Assembly (NCBI RefSeq): GCF_900113735.1 | Contig: NZ_FOQM01000029.1 | Coordinates: 43,793-107,792, forward strand | Length of the DNA: 64,000 nt | Source: Bradyrhizobium sp. Gha | GTDB lineage: Bacteria > Pseudomonadota > Alphaproteobacteria > Rhizobiales > Xanthobacteraceae | Direction: 5' to 3' | Part shown: piece by piece, positions 32,768 to 42,383 of the stretch | Position numbering within the stretch: position 1 is the first letter of the stretch | Layout of the letters: every line of letters starts with the position of its first letter | Notes under the pieces: model-generated | What the model saw: only the letters and a program-made list of their open reading frames with translations | Told to the model about the DNA's origin: nothing | Database searches by the model: none | Program-made: the position numbers and the translations under genes

Positions 32768-34447
32768 ATGCCTTCGCTCGACGCCCGCGGTGTAGCAAGT
32801 CTCCTGCGAGAGTACGCGCAGCGCACAGCCTTGCGAGGCGGCAATCCCTACCGCGCGAAAGCCTACTCTCGGGCTGCCGACAGCTTGGCAGCCCTTGCCG
32901 TTCCTCTGGACGTGCTCGTCGCCGAAGACCGGTTGACTGAGATCCCCGGGGTCGGCGATGCGATCGCCGACATCATCACCAAACTCCACAAAACGGGCAG
33001 TCATCCCAGCCTCGAAAAGCTGCGGAAGGAGATTCCCAAGGGCGTGCTCGAGATGCTCACTGTGCCCGGCCTTCGTCCAGAGAAAGTGCTGCGGCTCTAC
33101 AAAGATCTGGGCATCGACTCCCTAGCCGAACTGGAGGCGGCGGCCAAGGACGACCGGATCAAGAAGGCGAAGGGGCTCGGCGCCGGGCTGCAGACCAAGA
33201 TCCTGCAGAACCTAGCTATCGCGAAAAGCGGAGAAGGTCGCCTTCACCTGCACCGAGCCGCCGCCCTGCTCGCGCACGCCAAGGACTCGATCCGCAAGTC
33301 CCGCCCCGAACTCAAGCGCGTGACGATCGCCGGCGATTTCCGTCGAGGCTGCGAACTCGTTGGCGATCTCGCAATCGTTGCGGAGGCTGCCAAGACAGAT
33401 AAGTCGCCGGAGCCATTAGCCAATGGCCTGCAAATCTCCGTCTCGGACCGCAAACATTTCGGCGCCGCCCTTCTTTTCGCCACCGGCTCCGTCGCCCACA
33501 TCGAGCAGCTCCAAACCCTGGCCGCGGAGAAGGGCCTTCGATTGGAAGCCGACGGTCTACACAAGGGGCGCACGGTAGTGGCAGGCGACGAGGTCGACAT
33601 CTATCGCGCTCTCGGCTTGCCTTTCATCGATCCCGAGCTCCGGGAAGGGCGCGGCGAGGTCGAGCTGGCCCTGAAGGGCAAGCTGCCGAAGCTCGTCACC
33701 GACGAGAATCTGCGCGGAATCCTTCACTGCCACACCGATGCCTCGGACGGAACCGAGACCTTGGAGACAATGGCCAAAGCGACGCGCCAGCGCGGATTCG
33801 AGTATTTCGGGGTCGCCGACCACTCGAAGTCGGCCCACTACGCCGGCGGCCTTTCGATCGAGCAGATTGCCGAGCAGCACCGGGAAGCCGAGCGACTCAA
33901 CAAGCGCTTCGGTAAGGACTTCCGGATCCTCAAAGGCATCGAGTCCGACATTCTGGCGGATGGCTCGCTCGATTATGCGGAAGACGTGTTGGAGCGCTTC
34001 GACTTCGTCGTGGCGAGCATCCACGGCCGGTTCAAACTGGACCGCAAGGCGCAGACGCAGCGGCTGCTACGGGCCGTTTCCGATCCTCACACGACCATGA
34101 TCGGCCACATGACCGGGCGGCAGCTTCAGCGGCGGCCGGGCTACGAAATCGACATCGAGAGGGTGCTGCGGGCTTGCGCCAAACACGACGTGGTCGTCGA
34201 GATCAATGCCCACCCATGGCGGCTCGACTTGGACTGGCGATGGCACCAAGCCGCCCTCGAATTTGGCTGCATGCTGAGCATCAATCCGGACGCGCACTCG
34301 ATTCCCGAGCTCGACCACATGCACTGGGGCGTCGAGATGGCCCGCAAGGGCGGCGTCCCCGCCGGAAGAGTCCTGAACGCGATGAAACTTCCTGAGATCA
34401 TGCGCTACCTCCGTCAGAAGCGGCGCTCGGTCGCTCGCGCCGCCTGA
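32768..34447 (+). CDS. polX: PolX-type protein: helix-hairpin-helix, family X polymerase fold, PHP domain
   Basis: A protein of 559 residues, normal for bacterial PolX. N-terminal HhH part: TEIPGVGDAIADIITKLHKT and LTVPGLRPEKVLRLYKDLGI. The nucleotidyltransferase region reads AGDFRRGCELVGDLAIVAEA, where canonical family X enzymes have GS-x-RRG...GD-x-D. The second metal-binding Asp is replaced by Ala here, although a third acidic position (DEVDIYRALG) is kept. The C-terminal PHP domain looks intact: GILHCHTDASDGTETLETMA, GVADHSKSAHYAGGL, ILKGIESDILADGSLDY, ASIHGRF, EINAHPWRLDLDW. It may act mainly as a 3'-5' exonuclease or AP-site processing enzyme in gap repair. It follows a small gene without spacing. 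Confidence 0.88.
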   Translation: MPSLDARGVASLLREYAQRTALRGGNPYRAKAYSRAADSLAALAVPLDVLVAEDRLTEIPGVGDAIADIITKLHKTGSHPSLEKLRKEIPKGVLEMLTVPGLRPEKVLRLYKDLGIDSLAELEAAAKDDRIKKAKGLGAGLQTKILQNLAIAKSGEGRLHLHRAAALLAHAKDSIRKSRPELKRVTIAGDFRRGCELVGDLAIVAEAAKTDKSPEPLANGLQISVSDRKHFGAALLFATGSVAHIEQLQTLAAEKGLRLEADGLHKGRTVVAGDEVDIYRALGLPFIDPELREGRGEVELALKGKLPKLVTDENLRGILHCHTDASDGTETLETMAKATRQRGFEYFGVADHSKSAHYAGGLSIEQIAEQHREAERLNKRFGKDFRILKGIESDILADGSLDYAEDVLERFDFVVASIHGRFKLDRKAQTQRLLRAVSDPHTTMIGHMTGRQLQRRPGYEIDIERVLRACAKHDVVVEINAHPWRLDLDWRWHQAALEFGCMLSINPDAHSIPELDHMHWGVEMARKGGVPAGRVLNAMKLPEIMRYLRQKRRSVARAA

Positions 34448-35263
34448 TGCCGCAAGTGCGGGGTTTGTCGCTCGAGGGAAGGGCGGTGGCTGTCGCCGCC
34501 GATCGCGGCCACCACTTCAGCTAGCCGTCACGGCATAAGATCATGCTGGTGGAAGGCCACGGCAGGGACGCACACGCGGGCGAGTTCGTACGGCACCGCT
34601 ATCTCGCCCGCCGCCAACCCGCCTTCCCAATCCGCGGCAGGTTCACCTGAATCCGTCAGAGCTCTTCGCGGCTCTCCTGGAAGCTGGCTTCGAGATCGCA
34701 GCGGGCGATTGATCGAGAGTTGGGGCCCGCGGCGATCATCGAGTTGACAGGACTCCGGACGCCCTGTGTCCTCATCGATCGCTTTCAGTCTGGCTTGAAA
34801 CGGCATGTGCTCTCGTCCGCGAAAACGGGCCCTCCGTTCAGATGTGGGGTGCTGGGTGTGCGGGTCTCCCGGCCACCGCGGCGCTCGCCCTGGCCTACTT
34901 CATCCCACACTGCCATCGTCCGCTGCGACCCCCCTCATCCTCTTCGTCCTCACGAGCATCAGCATCGCCGAAGCTGCTAGCGGATCCCGACTCGTCGGAA
35001 GATCGGAAGGCCGATCGCGATTGCCGTAACCAGCGCGAGTTCGTCAAGAGCCACTTCGGCCACCCGATCGGGGTGCAGCTGGCTCTGCCGCTGAGGCCGA
35101 CCCATGGTTAGACCGGGCGCGACGCCGGGTGGAGAGGAGATCAAGGAGCGGCCACTACATCATTGCCCGATGTTCGGCGAGCTGCTCGACATGCGCGACC
35201 ACCATGACATCTCGGGTTGCGCTCCTCGTTGAAGACGAGAATGTAACGCTCAACTCTAGCCTC
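34448..35263. other. Intergenic region between polX and the histidine kinase
   Basis: No gene supported. Short + strand readings near 34540-34710 end in protein-like stretches (NPSELFAALLEAGFEI) but lack starts, so they are possible remnants. Confidence 0.4.
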
Positions 35264-38200
35264 CTATTGTCTTATATTGCTACGCGGTAGGGTGATCATG
35301 AACTCCGTAAATGCTCCCGGCTCGGTCTCGAAGCCGATCCTGCCGCCGTGCTGTTTGACGATGATGTCGTGGCTCATCGAAAGCCCCAGCCCCGTGCCTT
35401 CGCCGGCGGGCTTTGTCGTAAAGAAAGGACTGAAGATATTCGCTTTGACCTCCTCCGGAATCCCGAGGCCATTGTCGCGGATCCTAATCTCTACTTCATT
35501 TTCGAGAGCTCTCGTGGTGGCGCTCAATGTCGGCTCGAAGTCATCGTCGGCAGCTTCCTTACGCTTGTGAGCCGCATAGAAGCCATTGGAGATCAGGTTC
35601 AGGAGCACCCGCGTGATCTCCTGCGGATAAACCTCCGCCGTTCCGGCGTTCGGGTCGAGGTCGCGTTTGAGCGTGATGGTAAAACCGGATTTCTCCGCGC
35701 GGGCGCCGTGATAGGCGAGGTTGAGGCTTTCCTCGACAATTGCGTTGATGTCGGTCGGACGACGTTCGCCTGTCGCCTCGCGCGAATGAAGCAACATGTT
35801 CTTGACGATGGAATCGGCGCGTTTCCCGTGCTGGACGACCTTGTCGAGGTTGGCCTTCAGCATGCCCGCAAGCTCGTCTACGTCTGCGCGGATCTTCTCG
35901 TCGAGTTCCGCCTTTCCGAGCAGCTCGTTGAGTTCGTCGATTAATTCGGCGGAGAGAGACGAGAAATTGTTGACGAAATTGAGTGGGTTCTTGATCTCGT
36001 GCGCGATGCCGGCAGTGAGCTGGCCAAGCGATGCGAGCTTCTCGGTCTGCACCAGGCGATCCTGTGCGGCCCGCAATTCATCAAGAGATTTCGCCAGTTC
36101 GCGGGTGCGAGCTTGCACCTTCTCGAACAGGCGGGCGTTGCCAAGCGCTATCACCGCCTGATCGGCAAAGGTCTGCAGGAGCGCGATCTGCTTGGCGCTG
36201 AAGGGCTGCACCTCGGCGCGGCGAAGTACGACTGCACCAATGCTCTCACCTTCACTTAGCATCGGCACAGCAAGAATGGTCCGGCAACCATCCTGCCGTG
36301 ACATCGCCTGAGCAACAGGAAACTTGCTGCCTTCATAGGAGAGGACGTCTTGCAAGTGTATGGGCACCCGTTCGGCAATTGAGAGACCCGACACGGAGGT
36401 GCGGTCGTCGGTCCACGTCCGAGTTCCCATTCCGATTGGTCCGTGGTGCGCGCGAACGACGAGATCCTGCCCCTCCTTCAGAACTACCACCGAATCATAG
36501 GCTTCGCAGAGCTCGCAAGCGCTCTCGACGATGGTGCGCAAGACCGGCTCAACGTCCGTCGGCGACGATGCAATCACCTTGAGAATGTTGGAACTTCCGG
36601 TCTGATAAGTTAGAGCCTCGGAGAGGTCGCGTGTCTTCGCTTGCACTTGTTCAAACAATTTGACGTTCTCAATAGCGATCACCGCTTGATCGGCGAACGT
36701 CGCTACCAGCTCGATCTGCTTGTCCTCGAAAGACCCGACGGCGAAGCGAAACAGGTTGATGACACCGAAGGCGTGCCCCGCCCGGACGAGCGGGACACCA
36801 AGTGCGGCACGCATGCCAATGAGCTTTTGTGCTTGCGGGCGATTGAAATCGGGATCAGCAAGTAAATCCGGGACGCAAACGGGACGCCCATCGAGAATAG
36901 TTCGGCCGAAAATCGAGCCGCGATCTGCCTTCGTCGTGTAGGTCTGGAAGTGCTCGATCCATTCGGGTTTGCAGCCATAGGCAGCGGCAAGCCGGTAATT
37001 TCCCTCCTGCTCATAACGGATCGTTCCAATCTCGGCGTCGCACAGCCGACAGGCTGAAGAGAGCAGGGCATCCAGCACCGTTCTCAGATCGAACGCCGAG
37101 CGACTGATCACCTTGAGTACATCGGCGGTCGCGGTCTGCCGCTGCAACGCCGCGCTCAACTCATTCGTCTTGAACCGAACCTGCTCGAACAGACGCGCGT
37201 TCTCGATAGCGATCACTGCCTGGTCGGCGAAGGTTTGCAGTAACTGCACGTGGTGATCTACGAACGATCCGGCTTCGAATCGCGTCACGCGGATCAGGCC
37301 GATCGGCACATTGTCGCCCATCAACGGCGCGAGCAGCATGCTGCGGAAGCCGCGCGCTCGAGCGATCTGCTTGATCTGGGAGTCCGGAAGCGTCTCGATA
37401 TCGCCAATCTGAATCGGTTTGCCAGCTTGTGCGAGCATGAACGGCTCGAAGCGATCGACGGGCGTCGGAAATCCTGCCTTCAGCACCTCATCGGCGGCTG
37501 AGCTTGTGGGCGTGAAGGCCGCAAGGTGCGCAATATCGTCGACGAAGCGGAATACCGCCGCCGAAAAGCCGCCGATCAGCCGCTTGGCGCTGCTCGCGAT
37601 GGCGTCGAACACCGGCTGTACATCGGACGGCGAGGACGCAATCACCTTCAGAATGTCGGCAGTGGCGGTCTGCCGTTCCAGTGCTTCTCTGGTCTCGTTG
37701 AACAGGCGCGCGTTTTCGATTGCAATGACAGCTTGGGCTGAAAAATTCCGAACTAGTCCGATCTGGTTACTTCCAAAAGGCCTGACCTCCCGGCGATAGA
37801 TGGCAAAGGCACCGACCAGTTCGTCATCTTTGAGCATCGGTACGAGAAGAAGAGTGCGGGCTCCCGCGATGTCGACGAGCTCGCAGAATCGTGGGTCGCG
37901 ATCGATGTAGCTTTGTTCGTTTCTGACGTCGCCGATGTGGATAACCTCTTTCGTGCGAATGATGCGGTTTAAGGGAACATCCGGATGCGGGTGAAGGACC
38001 ACACCGCCACGGCGCCGTGCCTCGGCATAGGCGGCCGGAGCGCCATGCAGTGCCGCAGTAGCAAACTCCTTGCCATCGTAGATGAACAAATTTCCGAACT
38101 CGGCCTGACAGAGTCGGAGCGCATTTTCGACCATTGCGTTGAATACCGGCTCCAAATCGCCGGCCGATGAATTCATGACCCGAAGCACTTCGGCAGTGGC

Positions 38201-38362
38201 TCTCTCCCGCTCGATCGCCTCGTCGCGCTCGCGTCTTAAGCGTCTGTGCTGAGCGGTCGCTGCCGAACGATTCTCGCGCATCGCTTTGGATGGACTTACC
38301 GTTGCTGCCTTGTTGCGCGCCGGTTCACCTGGTTTGGAGCTCGTGCTTAAGCGCCGCTTCAT
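35264..38362 (-). CDS. Large sensor histidine kinase with four GAF domains
   Basis: A protein of 1032 residues from the ATG at 38362 (MKRRLSTSSKPGE), which follows GAGGAAAG; the frame is open further upstream but without support. Four tandem GAF units are each introduced by an ILKVIASSPxD-type helix and closed by a QAVIAIENARLF-type helix (repeated at roughly 255-275-residue-spaced or shorter intervals). The HisKA region has GIAHEIKNPLNFVNNF with the phospho-acceptor His at about residue 790, and the HATPase_c domain has VLLNLISNGFYAAHK, RDNGLGIP and GTGLGLSMSHDI. It is predicted cytoplasmic: no membrane segment. No response regulator is adjacent. Confidence 0.9.
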   Translation of the reverse strand: MKRRLSTSSKPGEPARNKAATVSPSKAMRENRSAATAQHRRLRRERDEAIERERATAEVLRVMNSSAGDLEPVFNAMVENALRLCQAEFGNLFIYDGKEFATAALHGAPAAYAEARRRGGVVLHPHPDVPLNRIIRTKEVIHIGDVRNEQSYIDRDPRFCELVDIAGARTLLLVPMLKDDELVGAFAIYRREVRPFGSNQIGLVRNFSAQAVIAIENARLFNETREALERQTATADILKVIASSPSDVQPVFDAIASSAKRLIGGFSAAVFRFVDDIAHLAAFTPTSSAADEVLKAGFPTPVDRFEPFMLAQAGKPIQIGDIETLPDSQIKQIARARGFRSMLLAPLMGDNVPIGLIRVTRFEAGSFVDHHVQLLQTFADQAVIAIENARLFEQVRFKTNELSAALQRQTATADVLKVISRSAFDLRTVLDALLSSACRLCDAEIGTIRYEQEGNYRLAAAYGCKPEWIEHFQTYTTKADRGSIFGRTILDGRPVCVPDLLADPDFNRPQAQKLIGMRAALGVPLVRAGHAFGVINLFRFAVGSFEDKQIELVATFADQAVIAIENVKLFEQVQAKTRDLSEALTYQTGSSNILKVIASSPTDVEPVLRTIVESACELCEAYDSVVVLKEGQDLVVRAHHGPIGMGTRTWTDDRTSVSGLSIAERVPIHLQDVLSYEGSKFPVAQAMSRQDGCRTILAVPMLSEGESIGAVVLRRAEVQPFSAKQIALLQTFADQAVIALGNARLFEKVQARTRELAKSLDELRAAQDRLVQTEKLASLGQLTAGIAHEIKNPLNFVNNFSSLSAELIDELNELLGKAELDEKIRADVDELAGMLKANLDKVVQHGKRADSIVKNMLLHSREATGERRPTDINAIVEESLNLAYHGARAEKSGFTITLKRDLDPNAGTAEVYPQEITRVLLNLISNGFYAAHKRKEAADDDFEPTLSATTRALENEVEIRIRDNGLGIPEEVKANIFSPFFTTKPAGEGTGLGLSMSHDIIVKQHGGRIGFETEPGAFTEFMITLPRSNIRQ

Positions 38363-39175
38363 TGTCTTTCCTCGGTGCCTCGCCAAACCTATCCTAACTG
38401 CTTCGGCCCACGTGCCGAAGCCCTCATTGCAATGCAACAATTGTGGCCTACCCACTTCGTTTCGGCCAAATGAAACCAGCATGGCCCTTTCGGGAAAGCC
38501 GCGTTGCGAATACGCCACCGTAAGTCCCAATGGAATGGCGCGAGTAAAACCCCGCTTAATCACCATCTGGGCGTGTCCGCCCTAGCACTGGCGCGTTGGC
38601 AGGGACGTCAACTGGCAGAGGCAGGTGAGCCAGATGCAAAAAGCCGCGGTGGAAGAACTGCGCTGGGAGCGGAAGATGCGTGCCGCGCCAGCGCACGGGC
38701 CAGGTCTATCAACGTGACGGCGCGAACGCGTCGTCCGAAGCAGCGGCGAAGTCCCCGTATGAAGCGAGCAGCAATGCCGGCAGCATCGCCGACCCTTGAA
38801 TAAGCTGGCGTCGGTTCACGCGATCACCTCGCGACTACCGCCGCCGCCAAGCAGCCGCCGCCGCGCTCACGAGTTCCACCGCGCATCATGATTGAGGCGA
38901 GGGCAACAAGGCGCACGGACTCGACGCTTTGCGATGCGAACCACTTGCACTCTGCCCACCGTGGTCCCTTGTCGTAGGCCGCGCCTGCTCCGCCAGGCAG
39001 CGACCTCGTCCTCCAGGTCAGATGTTCGCTGCTCGCTATTGCCATCGTGGTCGCTGGCGGGGTCCATCCCGTGTTCCTTCGTTCGGTGCCGCCGGCATCA
39101 ACGAGAAAATGGACGTGATGTTCCGTTATCGGGAACAACCGGCAACCGCGGCCGTTCTGTCCGGAGGAGATGTCA
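38363..39175. other. Intergenic region upstream of the kinase and of the ligase operon
   Basis: No supported gene. It presumably holds the divergent promoters of the kinase (-) and the membrane protein/ligase pair (+). Confidence 0.4.
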
Positions 39176-39511
39176 ATGAGCTTGAGACGGTCGATTGAAA
39201 GACTGGGTCCGTACCCCTCGTTATTCATGCTGGCGCTGCCGACCGCTACCGTCGAACCCTTGAAGCTCGTTGCGGTGGCCGTGGCCGGAAAAGGCCATTG
39301 GATCACCGGGACCGCGATCATCGCCGTGTGTTATGCAGTCAGCCTTCTCGTGGTCGAGCGTCTTTTTGTCATCGTGAAGCCGAAGCTGCTCACAATCTCT
39401 TGGTTCGCAAAACTTTGGAAAGCGTTCGTTTCGGTTCGGACGCGCGTGCTAGGGATATTCCGTGTCGGCAGCACCGAGAGAGTTCTCGATCGGCAGTCGG
39501 CTTCGAAATGA
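39176..39511 (+). CDS. Small membrane protein coupled to a DNA ligase
   Basis: A protein of 111 residues. The ATG at 39176 has GGAGGAG at correct spacing; an ATG at 39170 is too close to it. Hydrophobic stretches YPSLFMLALPTATVEPLKLV and TAIIAVCYAVSLLVVERLFV suggest two membrane helices, followed by a basic tail. The stop overlaps the ligase start (ATGA). This kind of small membrane protein recurs in Bradyrhizobium. The function is unknown. Confidence 0.7.
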   Translation: MSLRRSIERLGPYPSLFMLALPTATVEPLKLVAVAVAGKGHWITGTAIIAVCYAVSLLVVERLFVIVKPKLLTISWFAKLWKAFVSVRTRVLGIFRVGSTERVLDRQSASK

Positions 39512-40521
39512 GCCGAAAGTCAACGCCTAAGCGCCTGCAGCCGATGCTGGCCACGCTCACCGATGCCCCGTTCGACGATCCCCATTGGGTGTTTGAGGAC
39601 AAGTACGACGGCTTTCGGATGGTATCCGAGATCTGCGGAGGCAAGGTGGCTTTGTATAGCCGCAACGGCAAGATCATCAACCATTCGTATGTGGAGGTTG
39701 CGCAGGCGCTGGAAAGCGTGAAGAACGACGCCGTGATCGACGGCGAGCTCGTCGCTCTCGGCGCGGACGGCGTTTCGCACTTCCAATTGCTGCAGAACGC
39801 GTTGAGACACGAAGCCAAGCTCCTTTACTGCGTGTTCGATCTCATGTTCGTCGACGGCGAAGACCTCCGGAATCTTCCTCTCCTCGAACGCAAGAAAAGG
39901 CTGAAGACCATCTTGCCGCGCCACAGGCTGATCGCGTTCAGTCGGCACCGAATAGCCGATGGCAAAAAGTTCTTCGCAGAGGCCGAGAAGAAAGGCCTTG
40001 AAGGAATCATGGCGAAGCGCGCCGACAGCGCTTATGCATCTGGAGGCCGGAGCGCGGACTGGCTCAAGGTGAAAACCGCACAGCGGCAGGAGGTAGTGAT
40101 CGCCGGTTTCACGGCGCCGAGGCGAACCCGGCCGTTCTTCGGCGCCCTGGTGCTGGCGGTACGCGAAGGGGATGCATGGCGGTACATCGGCCACGTCGGC
40201 ACCGGATTCAGCCACCAAGTTCTCGCAGACCTTCACGGAAAGCTCATGAGGCTCAAGACAGCCAAGTCGCCGTTCTCTGCCAAGGTGAAGGATGAGCGGG
40301 TCACGACCTGGGTGCGTCCTTCGTTGGTCGCGGAAGTGAAGTTCGCCGAGTGGACGAGCAAGGGCGAGCTGCGCCAGCCGGTCTATCTCGGCCTGCGGTT
40401 CGACAAAAAGGCCAAGGACGTCATTCGCGAAAAGAAGTGCGCCGCCGAGACGAAGCATACGACCTGGAGTTCAGTCGGCGGCACGCTCGAATGCCGAAGG
40501 CCACGGCGGCAGGGGCGGTAA
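39508..40521 (+). CDS. Stand-alone ATP-dependent DNA ligase (LigD ligase-domain type)
   Basis: A protein of 337 residues from the ATG overlapping the upstream stop. Adenylation motif FEDKYDGFR with Lys at about 32; further motifs VIDGELVALGADGVSHFQ, CVFDLMFVDGEDLR, GLEGIMAKRADSAYASGGR and WLKVKTAQRQEVVIAGF. The OB-fold part has FGALVLAVREGDAWRYIGHV and WVRPSLVAEVKFAEWTSKGE. It is a compact two-domain ligase of the LigC/LigD-ligase class, without polymerase or phosphoesterase. Its 3' end overlaps the convergent RNase HII gene by 51 bp. It provides a second ligase beside LigD. Confidence 0.9.
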   Translation: MSRKSTPKRLQPMLATLTDAPFDDPHWVFEDKYDGFRMVSEICGGKVALYSRNGKIINHSYVEVAQALESVKNDAVIDGELVALGADGVSHFQLLQNALRHEAKLLYCVFDLMFVDGEDLRNLPLLERKKRLKTILPRHRLIAFSRHRIADGKKFFAEAEKKGLEGIMAKRADSAYASGGRSADWLKVKTAQRQEVVIAGFTAPRRTRPFFGALVLAVREGDAWRYIGHVGTGFSHQVLADLHGKLMRLKTAKSPFSAKVKDERVTTWVRPSLVAEVKFAEWTSKGELRQPVYLGLRFDKKAKDVIREKKCAAETKHTTWSSVGGTLECRRPRRQGR

Positions 40522-41295
40522 CCCGAGAGCCTTACGTACGGGTCCGAACGACCTTCGGTGAGCTGCGCATGCACCAAGCCTGGCGAGCGCCTCATAATGA
40601 GCCGGCACCGGGTAGCCCTTGTGATCCGCGAATCCGTAGCCGGGGTGACGCAGGTCGAGCGCCCGCATGACCGCGTCGCGCTCGACCTTCGCGAGGACGG
40701 ACGCGGCGGCGATGCTGGCGGACTTGGCGTCGCCCTTTACGATGGCCTGCTGAGGGATGTCGATTTCCTTCAACCGCTTCGCATCGATCAGCAAGTGCTG
40801 GGGCGTCAACCCCAGTCCGCGGACCGCACGCTGCATAGCCTGGATGCCTGCCCAATAGATGTTGATCGCGTCGATCTCCTCGACCTCGACGAACGCCACA
40901 CACCAACTCTCTGCCTTTTCCTTGATCTCCTTCGCGAGCTCTTCGCGAGCGGCGGGATCGAGCTTCTTCGAGTCGTCGATTCCGATTATCCTTGTCCCGG
41001 GTTTCAGGATCACGGCGCCCGCGGAGACTGGCCCGGCGAGAGGGCTCATTCCGGCCTCATCCACGCCTGCCACGGCATGATGGCCGCTTTCCCAGAGAGA
41101 GGTCTCGAAGCGGAGCATCTTGCGGAGGCGCTGCCCTTCGGACCTGTTTTCGAAACGCCGCTTATCGATTGAAGCCAGGATGGCACGGGCTCCCGCGCGG
41201 GGGTCGGCCCGCAAGATCTGCTCGACGCTGGTCTCGAGCGGTCTTTTCTCGACGACATAGCGCTGACGCAATACATCGAGCGAATATTGGGACAT
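40471..41295 (-). CDS. rnhB: Divergent RNase HII with altered GRG motif
   Basis: A protein of 274 residues with an N-terminal helical extension of about 75 residues absent from typical RNase HII. The core starts HAVAGVDEAGMSPLAGPVSA, with the first two catalytic acids (Asp, Glu) kept. The canonical DEAGRG is changed to DEAGMS; the GRG motif normally recognises the ribo-deoxyribo junction. The rest is standard: GIDDSKKLDPAAREELAKEI, LLIDAKRL with the next Asp, SIAAASVLAKVERDAVM and a C-terminal HPGYGFADHKGYPVPAHYEA. Specificity may therefore differ from housekeeping RNase HII. It is probably an accessory paralogue. Confidence 0.85.
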   Translation of the reverse strand: MSQYSLDVLRQRYVVEKRPLETSVEQILRADPRAGARAILASIDKRRFENRSEGQRLRKMLRFETSLWESGHHAVAGVDEAGMSPLAGPVSAGAVILKPGTRIIGIDDSKKLDPAAREELAKEIKEKAESWCVAFVEVEEIDAINIYWAGIQAMQRAVRGLGLTPQHLLIDAKRLKEIDIPQQAIVKGDAKSASIAAASVLAKVERDAVMRALDLRHPGYGFADHKGYPVPAHYEALARLGACAAHRRSFGPVRKALGLPPLPPWPSAFERAAD

Positions 41296-41849
41296 AGCGG
41301 CCTTGGTGGAGACTGACTGTAGGCAGCGTGTCGGTGAACTTTATGGCGATTGTCTGAAGTTAAGCATGCTTTCATCGACTCCGCAGCGCCCTCTCGAAGG
41401 AACCGGCCAGCTTTCATCTGACGTCATTTTGCGCGGCCGGTGCTGCGCGACGTAGAGATGTCGCCGCCGTACGTTGGCCACCTCTCGGGGTGCAATGCGG
41501 CAGCAAGCGAGTACGGCTTCTCGTTCCGACCGCATGATCGCCACGCGGGATTCACGCTGCTGCACAGGCGGCGAGCTGAGACCATGCCAGAGGCGAAAGC
41601 GTTCGCTCCCGTTCAGCTTTCGCAAGAACGGCCGAGCGACCAGCGGCCTGGGGCTGGCTAGGCCGAAGGTGCTCGACCGCCTGGTCGCGGACAACCCGCG
41701 GCCAGGCTCTAAGCATCGATCGAGCCGGCAAGGTTCAGTATCTAATTGTGCGCATCCGAGATTAAATTTCGGACAAGGCGAGCCGCGCGGAAGGCTTCCA
41801 TCTGGCGACGGGCGAGCTTCACTGCTTGACGAGACCACTGTGGCTTGTC
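41296..41849. other. Intergenic region, no gene seen
   Basis: Overlapping open frames on both strands have no recognisable domains. The region adjoins a decayed zinc-finger gene. Confidence 0.4.
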
Positions 41850-42039
41850 GATCGGCCCCTACTTGGCCGGAGCGGAGGGGGCTGTCAGCCCACCTGCGGG
41901 CCTCGGGATCATGCATCGGGTCGGCATCGCAGTGCGTGCAGGCTTATCGCTGCCGCTCCGCTGCGACATCGTCCGGAACAGCCGACAGCGGCTTGCCGCA
42001 AGTCGGACACAGCTTCCGGCTCGAAAACAGCACCGCCAT
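41850..42039 (-). pseudogene. Small zinc-ribbon protein gene with internal stop
   Basis: From the ATG at 42039 the frame reads MAVLFSSRKLCPTCGKPLSA, VPDDVAAERQR, then a stop, then ACTHCDADPMHDPEARRWAD and SPLR. The two CxxC pairs and the DP-x-x-DPEARRWA...PLR tail match a small zinc-ribbon family of Bradyrhizobium. The in-frame stop between the CxxC pairs kills it unless it is a sequencing error. Confidence 0.6.
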
Positions 42040-42188
42040 CGGATTACCCCTGCCGACCGCGCCGTAGGTCCGCCGGGGGCGCGGGTGCAACAGTGTCGCG
42101 GAAAATTGTCCGCGATCTCGTCGGCCCTTGACCTGTTCGCCGCCCGCTACTGAAATCCCAGCTTTCAGTGATGTTGCGGGGGTGCGTC

Positions 42189-42383
42189 GTGGACGAGTTT
42201 TATGGATGCTTCGCGCAGCGGGCGCGGGACCTGGCGGAGAAGGCGGACCCGTTCACCAAACGGCGCCTGCTCGATCTGGCAAAACAGTACGATCTCAAGG
42301 GGCGCGGATCGAGCTGTCCACGGAGGCCGGCGCCGCGAGCAACGCCGCCGACCGTGCTCTTCTCGGGCCCCGGTGAGACCTGA
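42189..42383 (+). CDS. Small protein with AQRARDLAEKADPFT motif, copy 2
   Basis: A protein of 64 residues from GTG 42189, paralogous to 15604-15804: VDEFYGCFAQRARDLAEKAD, PFTKRRLLDLAKQYDLK, and the ending APRATPPTVLFSGPGET. Use of GTG in both copies, and conservation of the Pro-rich tail, supports the call. Its 3' end overlaps the convergent frameshifted gene below. Confidence 0.65.
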   Translation: MDEFYGCFAQRARDLAEKADPFTKRRLLDLAKQYDLKGRGSSCPRRPAPRATPPTVLFSGPGET

